Shown: positions 59,429-64,000 of the stretch, piece by piece
Layout: the number at the start of each line of letters is the position of its first letter
Numbering within the stretch: position 1 is the first letter of the stretch
Source: Panacagrimonas sp052389915
GTDB taxonomy: Bacteria > Pseudomonadota > Gammaproteobacteria > Nevskiales > Nevskiaceae
Direction of reading: 5' to 3'
Assembly (NCBI GenBank): GCA_052389915.1
Contig: JBQTHL010000006.1
Coordinates: 115,648 to 179,647, forward strand
DNA: 64,000 nucleotides
The notes under the pieces: generated by a model
The model's database searches: none
Told to the model about the DNA's origin: nothing
What the model saw: only the letters and a program-made list of their open reading frames with translations
Translations under genes and position numbers: made by a program

Positions 59429-59859
59429 GACCGCAGCAGTCGCCAAAGCAGGGAAGGAATGCGGTCCTCGTCGATCTGCGTGTAACTCGCTTCCCCAGCC
59501 AGGTTCGCGCCGATGCGCAGTTCCGATTCATCGCCAGCCAGAATACCGAGCACGCGCAGCCCGCCCACCTGCGGCAATTCGACGATCACCGAAACATAGG
59601 GAACGCCGATCCCTTCCGCGCCGCCGAACGCATGCCAGGTGCGCGTCCAACTGAAGACGGTCCCGGTCATCTCGACGAGGTGCCAGGCCTGATCCCAGCA
59701 ACCGCAGGCGCCGCAGCGCCAGACCGCAGGCCAGTGCCAAAGCCCGCAACCGGTGCAGCGCGGGAGTTCGAGTCGACCGGCGGCGAGCGCCGTCCAGTAC
59801 GGGCCGTCCGCGCCGTTCGCATGACGGCTTGGATCATGGGGTGTTTGGTTAGACGTCAC
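59425..59859 (-). CDS. DUF35 OB-fold protein with zinc ribbon
   Basis: This 144-residue protein has a zinc ribbon with C35, C38, C49 and C52 (CTGCG and CGACG), followed by an OB fold (about residues 62-125) containing GTVFSWTRTWHAFG and VPYVSVIVELPQVGGLRVLG. DUF35 proteins bind acyl-CoA and partner thiolase-like or aldolase subunits. Start and stop overlap both neighbouring genes by four bases, so it is translationally coupled in the operon. It is the expected partner of the thiolase-like protein. Confidence 0.92.
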   Translation of the reverse strand: MTSNQTPHDPSRHANGADGPYWTALAAGRLELPRCTGCGLWHWPAVWRCGACGCWDQAWHLVEMTGTVFSWTRTWHAFGGAEGIGVPYVSVIVELPQVGGLRVLGILAGDESELRIGANLAGEASYTQIDEDRIPSLLWRLLRS

Positions 59860-60191
59860 TTGAAAAACCCCAGCGCGCGAAGCTCAAACCTGCGCCGGTA
59901 CAGGTGGAGCACAACCGGCAAGACGCACGCTGCGTAGCACACGACAAGCCAAGCCAGAAAAGAGAATCCGCGTTGAGTTGCCTCTCGCGCCCCGGGCAGC
60001 GAAAGCATTAAGAACATCGGGGCGACCACAACCGGCACAAAAAGTAGCCATAGGAAAATGCCTAGTGCGGCGCGAATAGACGTAGCTCGTGATGCCAGAG
60101 ACAGAAATCCCACGACGTAAAGCTTTGCACAGAAATAAAGCAGCGGAGCCGCGACAAGCGCGAGAAGGCCAACATACGCGATGAGCATCAT
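59856..60191 (-). CDS. Small integral membrane protein, unknown function
   Basis: This 111-residue protein has three membrane helices (about residues 1-28, 42-66 and 76-98): LIAYVGLLALVAAPLLYFCAK, ALGIFLWLLFVPVVVAPMFL and FLAWLVVCYAACVLPVVLH. The start at 60191 is used because it overlaps the GMC gene stop as ATGA; the end overlaps the DUF35 start. Its base composition is visibly more A/T-rich than its neighbours, so it may be a later insertion kept in phase. No family is recognised; a transport or anchoring role is only a guess. Confidence 0.65.
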   Translation of the reverse strand: MMLIAYVGLLALVAAPLLYFCAKLYVVGFLSLASRATSIRAALGIFLWLLFVPVVVAPMFLMLSLPGAREATQRGFSFLAWLVVCYAACVLPVVLHLYRRRFELRALGFFK

Positions 60192-61789
60192 GACGCCCAA
60201 CGCCTGATTACATCGGCCGCACGCCAGGCCATCGCCATGACGGGGCCATTGGTGTTGCCGGAAGGGATCTGCGGAAAGATTGACGTGTCGATCACGCGCA
60301 GTCCCTCGATGCCGCGAACGCGCAATTCCGGATCGACCACGGAGTGCGCATCCGCACCCATGCGGCAGGTGCCGACAGCGTGGAAGCCGCAGGTGCCGTA
60401 GCGATCATAGGCACCGATGATTTGCTCTTCCGAAACACAGTCCGGACCCGGATAGGTTTCCAGTTCGATCAGCTCCCGCAGCGGCGACTGGTCTGCATAG
60501 CGCCGCGCCAGATGTACCAAGTCCACCATCGCACGACGGTCCTCGTCGGTCGAGTGATAGTTCGGCTTGAGCACCGGCGGCACATCCGGATCGCGCGAGC
60601 GGATGTTGAGCGTGCCGCGCGAGGTCGGCCGCAGCGGATACGCGCAGATATGCATGCCCGGGAAGGGCTCCAGCTTCTTGCGTCCCGAGGGCAGATCGAA
60701 GCTGAAAGGCGCGATGAGAAACTGGAGATCCGGCCGGCTCAACTCGGGACGCGACTTGAGCCAGGCCCCGACCTCGTACGCCGCCGAGGACATCGGCCCA
60801 GTGCGCCTGAGAAAATATTCAGCGGTGCCTTTCAAGAGGCGCAGGCCGCTGAATTCGGCGTTTTGCGACAGCGCCTCGCGCAGCTTCCACTGGATCAGAA
60901 TCACGCGGTGCTCGGCCAGGTTCTGTCCGACTTCCGGCGCGTCTTTAACCAACTCGATGCCGTGCTCGCTCAGCAAGGCAGCGGGTCCGATTCCGGAGCG
61001 CTGAAGGATGGTCGGAGTGGACAGGGCGCCGCCCGCCACAATGATGTCGCGGCGCGCCGAATACTCCTCGCGACTTCCATTCCTCGTCAGCTCGGCCGCG
61101 CTCGCGCGTCCGGCCTCAACGCGGATATGATCGACCATCGCGCCGGTGACGATACTGAGGTTGGGCCGACTGCGAATCGGATCGAGGAAAGCCGTTGCGG
61201 CGCTCACCCGCCGCCCTTCGTGAATGGTGCGCGCGGCGTAACCGATGCCCTCGCCGTTGTCAGGCGTGTTGACGTCCTGCTTGCGCGGCAGACCCAGGCT
61301 CGTCCCGGCGCCGATCATCGCCTCGCTCAGACGGTCTCGCACAGGCGGCAGGCTGACGCGCAGCGGGCCTGTGTCGCCGCGGGCTTCTGCCGCGCCGAGC
61401 TCGTGATGCTCCAGCGCCCGGTACGCGGCGCCGATGTGTTTCCAGCTCCAGTCCTCGCTGGACACATCGGCAAGCGCGTCGAAGTCCGCCGGTTGCCCGC
61501 GCACGTACATCATGCCGTTGACGGAACTCGATCCGCCGAGCACCCGGCCGCGTATCCAGTTTTCGGACGCGCCCCCCGTTGCGGCTTCGGGCTCGGACCG
61601 GAAGGCCCAGGTGTATTTGCGGTCGAACAGAATCTTGCCCAGTCCCTTGGGCATGGAGATGAGCGGATGCCGGTGCTCCGGGCCCGCCTCCAGCAATGCG
61701 ACCGTCACGTCCTTGTTTTCGGACAACCGGTACGCGAGCACGCAGCCCGCCGCACCTGCACCGACGATGACGTAATCGAATGTCCGCAT
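60188..61789 (-). CDS. GMC-family FAD-dependent alcohol dehydrogenase/oxidase
   Basis: This 533-residue flavoprotein starts YVIVGAGAAGCVLAYRLSE, the FAD-binding motif. GMC signatures follow: RGRVLGGSSSVNGMMYVRG and the later STPTILQRSGIGPA. The C-terminal part has CGFHAVGTCRMGADAHSVVDP with the catalytic His and IPSGNTNGPVMAMAWRAADVI. The length matches choline or alkanol dehydrogenase-like members. In this operon it would oxidise an alcohol made by the Rieske oxygenase, 52 bases upstream. It is coupled to the small membrane-protein gene. Confidence 0.93.
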   Translation of the reverse strand: MRTFDYVIVGAGAAGCVLAYRLSENKDVTVALLEAGPEHRHPLISMPKGLGKILFDRKYTWAFRSEPEAATGGASENWIRGRVLGGSSSVNGMMYVRGQPADFDALADVSSEDWSWKHIGAAYRALEHHELGAAEARGDTGPLRVSLPPVRDRLSEAMIGAGTSLGLPRKQDVNTPDNGEGIGYAARTIHEGRRVSAATAFLDPIRSRPNLSIVTGAMVDHIRVEAGRASAAELTRNGSREEYSARRDIIVAGGALSTPTILQRSGIGPAALLSEHGIELVKDAPEVGQNLAEHRVILIQWKLREALSQNAEFSGLRLLKGTAEYFLRRTGPMSSAAYEVGAWLKSRPELSRPDLQFLIAPFSFDLPSGRKKLEPFPGMHICAYPLRPTSRGTLNIRSRDPDVPPVLKPNYHSTDEDRRAMVDLVHLARRYADQSPLRELIELETYPGPDCVSEEQIIGAYDRYGTCGFHAVGTCRMGADAHSVVDPELRVRGIEGLRVIDTSIFPQIPSGNTNGPVMAMAWRAADVIRRWAS

Positions 61790-61841
61790 GCCGCTCTCCT
61801 CACTGCATTTTCACTACGGTCGCCAGGCGCGTTGACGCGCT

Positions 61842-63014
61842 CTACAGCTTCAGATGCTCTTCGACGATATCGTGAAAGAAGCGCACGCCCTGCTCCATTC
61901 CACCGAGCGTCAACGATTGGATCGCGCCCGTACGCAAACCCGCGTGGCTCAATTCGGCGGCGCGGAAATCTTCGTTGCCAAAGGCTTCCGACATCAGCTT
62001 GAACGAGCGCTCGTGCAGGCGCTCGATCTCTTCGCCCTGCGGTTCGGGATCCACCAGCATGATGTAGCGCGCCTGCGTCCGATCCACCGCCAGCGGAGAA
62101 AGAATGACGACGCTGACATAGGTCGGGCTCGTCACCACCACCACGTTGGGAAAGGCGATGTAGGCGTAGACCACGGACTTGCGCAGTTCCGGCCACTCGG
62201 GACTCACGTCCGCGGCGCTGAAGCCCTTGCGGCTGCCCGAGGTCTGTCGCAAGTGGCGACCGATCCTCTCAATCATCTGCGGCGCATCGACGAAGAAACG
62301 GGCCAGCGTTTTCGCATGCAGGCGCGTCACGTGGTAGCCCTCCAGGAAGGCGTCGGAGATCAGCTTCCAGTTGGCCTGGAGGTCGAAGTCCAGCGTGCGG
62401 AATACCCGCATGTTCGCGAGGTCTATCGCTGCGAAGTCGTCGATCAGGGTCTGCCCCAGCGCCTCGTCGTCGAGTTTCGCCGAGCGATCCAGCGACACCC
62501 AGACGACGCCGCCGGCCTCGTGACAGGGCAAGGCGCTCAGGCCGTAGCTGCTCTTGTCCAGCGCGACGAAACATTCCGGCTTCGGCACGCCGATGAGTTG
62601 ACCTTCCAGGTTGTACGTCCAGGCGTGGTACGGGCAGGTGAGCTTGAGTCCGGAGCCCGCCTCACCCGGCCCGACCAGCCGCGTGCCGCGGTGGCTGCAA
62701 GAGTTGAGAAAGGCCTTGGCCTGTCCCGCCTTGTTGCGCGTCAGCAGCACCGAGATGCCGGCGATGGCCACGGACCGGTAGGAACCCGGCGCCGGCAAAT
62801 CCTGAGACAGGCTCGCCGGCACCGGGAGCTTCGTGAAGATGGTTTGGCGCTCGCGCTCGAACACCTCGCTGTCGAGATAGTTGGCAGCGGCAACGTAGGT
62901 CGTGCAGGGCGGGATGACCGCCATCTCCGGCGTCGTCAGGTGGATGGCCGCGTCGTACTGGCCCGCCGAGGCTTGGCTTGCCGAGGTCCGCGGCGCTTCA
63001 ATGATGTCGTTCAT
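61842..63014 (-). CDS. Rieske non-heme iron oxygenase, alpha subunit type
   Basis: This 390-residue oxygenase has the Rieske cluster at C106, H108, C127 and H130 (NSCSHRGTRLVG and LTCPYHAWTY). The mononuclear iron site is in NWKLISDAFLEGYHVTRLH, with the bridging D221 and ligands H228 and H233; a third acidic ligand is expected near residue 356 (GNEDFRAAEL). It is the first gene of the operon. No reductase or ferredoxin partner is encoded in the window, so electrons would come from a general system. Such enzymes hydroxylate or demethylate ring compounds or quaternary amines. Confidence 0.93.
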   Translation of the reverse strand: MNDIIEAPRTSASQASAGQYDAAIHLTTPEMAVIPPCTTYVAAANYLDSEVFERERQTIFTKLPVPASLSQDLPAPGSYRSVAIAGISVLLTRNKAGQAKAFLNSCSHRGTRLVGPGEAGSGLKLTCPYHAWTYNLEGQLIGVPKPECFVALDKSSYGLSALPCHEAGGVVWVSLDRSAKLDDEALGQTLIDDFAAIDLANMRVFRTLDFDLQANWKLISDAFLEGYHVTRLHAKTLARFFVDAPQMIERIGRHLRQTSGSRKGFSAADVSPEWPELRKSVVYAYIAFPNVVVVTSPTYVSVVILSPLAVDRTQARYIMLVDPEPQGEEIERLHERSFKLMSEAFGNEDFRAAELSHAGLRTGAIQSLTLGGMEQGVRFFHDIVEEHLKL

Positions 63015-63081
63015 GGGTGCTCGTCAGGGCAAATCCATTACCTTATTTATTTAGATTAAAGATCGCTCCCGATACAGTCAA

Positions 63082-63093
63082 CGAATCGATTCG
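63082..63093. promoter_or_regulatory. Palindrome CGAATCGATTCG, candidate TetR operator
   Basis: A perfect 12-base palindrome stands between the divergent Rieske gene (start 63014) and TetR gene (start 63195). An A/T-rich block (63039-63060) beside it may be the Rieske-operon promoter. The position is what is expected for a TetR operator acting on both genes. Confidence 0.5.
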
Positions 63094-63194
63094 GGCGAAC
63101 GTGCTATCGCGAGGACGGAGCCCGTGGCTGCTATCCTTTGGTCGAAGCCGGCTAGAACGGCCGCACGCATCGTTTTCATCTGTGGAGCCTAGAT

Positions 63195-63845
63195 TTGGGT
63201 AGACCAGCCAGTCCGCTGATTTCGCGGGACCGGGCGGCGCGAGCCGCGCTCGGCGTCATCGACGTGCACGGGCTGGACGCGCTCAGCCTGGAGCTGGTCG
63301 CCCAGCGCATGGGCGTCAAGGCGCCCTCGCTGTACTACCACTTCAAGGACAAGGCGGAGCTGCTGTCGGAAATCGCCCGCCTGATTCTGGTGGACGTGCA
63401 GGCGCCCGACCCCAAGGGCGCGGACTGGAAACAGGCGCTGATCTCCCTGAGCCTGGCGACGCGGCGTTCGATTCTTCAACACCCCAACGCAGCGCCCTTG
63501 CTGCTCCATTTTTTCCCGCGGCACCTGCTGCTCGCGGCTTACGATCACTGGATTGCGCCCTGCTCGCTGCCGACCGACCAGCACATGGTGCTGATCGAAG
63601 GCCTGGAGAAGATCACCATGGGATCGGCCTTGTTCGAAGCCTCGTGCCGATCACGCTCCATCGAGCCTATGCCGCAGTTTGACCGCGCTCGATTGCCGCA
63701 CCTAGCCAATGCCATCCGCGCAAATTCGCTCGGCGAGGAAGCCTTGTTCGTCGCCACGATCTCCGCGTTTCTGGATGGGCTGACGGGGTCCCCGCCGGTG
63801 GTGGTGACCCGGAAAGCGCGTCCTGCGAATTCTGGTCGGGGCTAG
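63195..63845 (+). CDS. TetR-family transcriptional regulator
   Basis: This 216-residue protein has the TetR helix-turn-helix at about residues 14-60: LSLELVAQRMGVKAPSLYYH is the recognition part, preceded by AALGVIDVHGLDA. The C-terminal ligand domain is helical (RRSILQHPNAAPLLLHFFP and LVLIEGLEKITMG-like). The start codon is TTG at 63195, giving MGRPASPLISRDRAAR; no ATG fits. It is divergent from the Rieske operon and probably represses it until a pathway compound binds. The last dozen residues lie next to poor-quality sequence, so the true C-terminus may differ. Confidence 0.88.
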   Translation: MGRPASPLISRDRAARAALGVIDVHGLDALSLELVAQRMGVKAPSLYYHFKDKAELLSEIARLILVDVQAPDPKGADWKQALISLSLATRRSILQHPNAAPLLLHFFPRHLLLAAYDHWIAPCSLPTDQHMVLIEGLEKITMGSALFEASCRSRSIEPMPQFDRARLPHLANAIRANSLGEEALFVATISAFLDGLTGSPPVVVTRKARPANSGRG

Positions 63846-64000
63846 ACGTCAAGAACACGGTCGCGGGGGGGGGGCGCGCCGGCGGCCGCCGCCGCCCGGG
63901 GGAGCGGGGCCGGCCCCCCCCCCACACGCCCGTTTGTTGGGGGGGGGGTGGGGGGAGGGTGGTTTTATGAACAAAAAAAAGCCAAATCACCAAAACGCTA
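63846..64000. other. Homopolymer-rich terminal stretch, probable assembly or linker artefact
   Basis: The last 155 bases hold long G and C runs, eight-base sites GGCGCGCC at 63873-63880, GCGGCCGC at 63882-63889 and GGCCGGCC just after 63905, and an A run. Composition and lack of any coding frame differ from all other parts of the window. It is best treated as unreliable sequence. Confidence 0.7.

Overview
The window is GC-rich chromosomal DNA from a flagellated, aerobic proteobacterium, most likely a gammaproteobacterium of the Xanthomonadales/Nevskiales type. This rests on the gene order recA-recX-alaS-lysC followed by tRNA-Ser(GCU) and tRNA-Arg(ACG), the polar-flagellum order flhA-flhF-fleN-fliA-cheY-motC-motD, and several families of short palindromic intergenic repeats. 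The assignment is inferred from gene order and protein families; no database search was possible.

Layout. 1-2.2 kb: 5' end of an fds-type NAD-dependent formate dehydrogenase operon (fdsG, partial fdsB) with a divergent ModE/LysR-like regulator. 2.3-8.8 kb: ergothioneine genes egtB-egtD with a divergent class V aminotransferase-fold gene, small proteins, and class I fumarase. 9-15.1 kb: a 1832-residue protein joining two alpha/beta-hydrolase domains, a CHAT caspase-like protease domain and a helical repeat tail, directly followed by an M15-type metallopeptidase-like gene. This is the most unusual locus in the window. 15.1-24 kb: an OmpR/EnvZ-type two-component system, NHL-repeat and Ig-like lipoproteins, an MBL-fold hydrolase, an SGNH hydrolase with ricin-type repeats, and two lipoproteins. 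24.3-32.3 kb: the flagellar/motor cluster, in which cheZ, cheA and cheB are absent and two CheW-like fragments remain on either side of motC-motD.

32.5-39.4 kb: a MarR-headed run on the minus strand encoding a membrane protein, orphan oxidase subunits III and IV, an acyl-CoA dehydrogenase with Asp at the usual catalytic Glu position, and an enoyl-CoA hydratase. A divergent AttH/CrtC-like protein and a second acyl-CoA dehydrogenase lie beside it. 39.5-46 kb: thpR and the recA-recX-alaS-lysC-tRNA block, without csrA at its usual place. 46-54.4 kb: a thiolase-like protein, a FadL porin, DUF533 and YaeQ proteins, a short peptide with a double-glycine-type leader, a large AsmA-like protein and an RNA polymerase omega-like gene in an unusual place.

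54.5-63.9 kb: a seven-gene, translationally coupled minus-strand operon with a divergent TetR regulator. It encodes a Rieske oxygenase, a GMC oxidoreductase, a small membrane protein, a DUF35 protein, a cysteine-less thiolase-like protein, an acyl-CoA synthetase and a molybdopterin oxidoreductase. This looks like a complete but unassigned pathway for CoA-dependent breakdown of a cyclic or side-chain-bearing substrate. The last ~150 bases are homopolymer-rich and look like an assembly or linker artefact.
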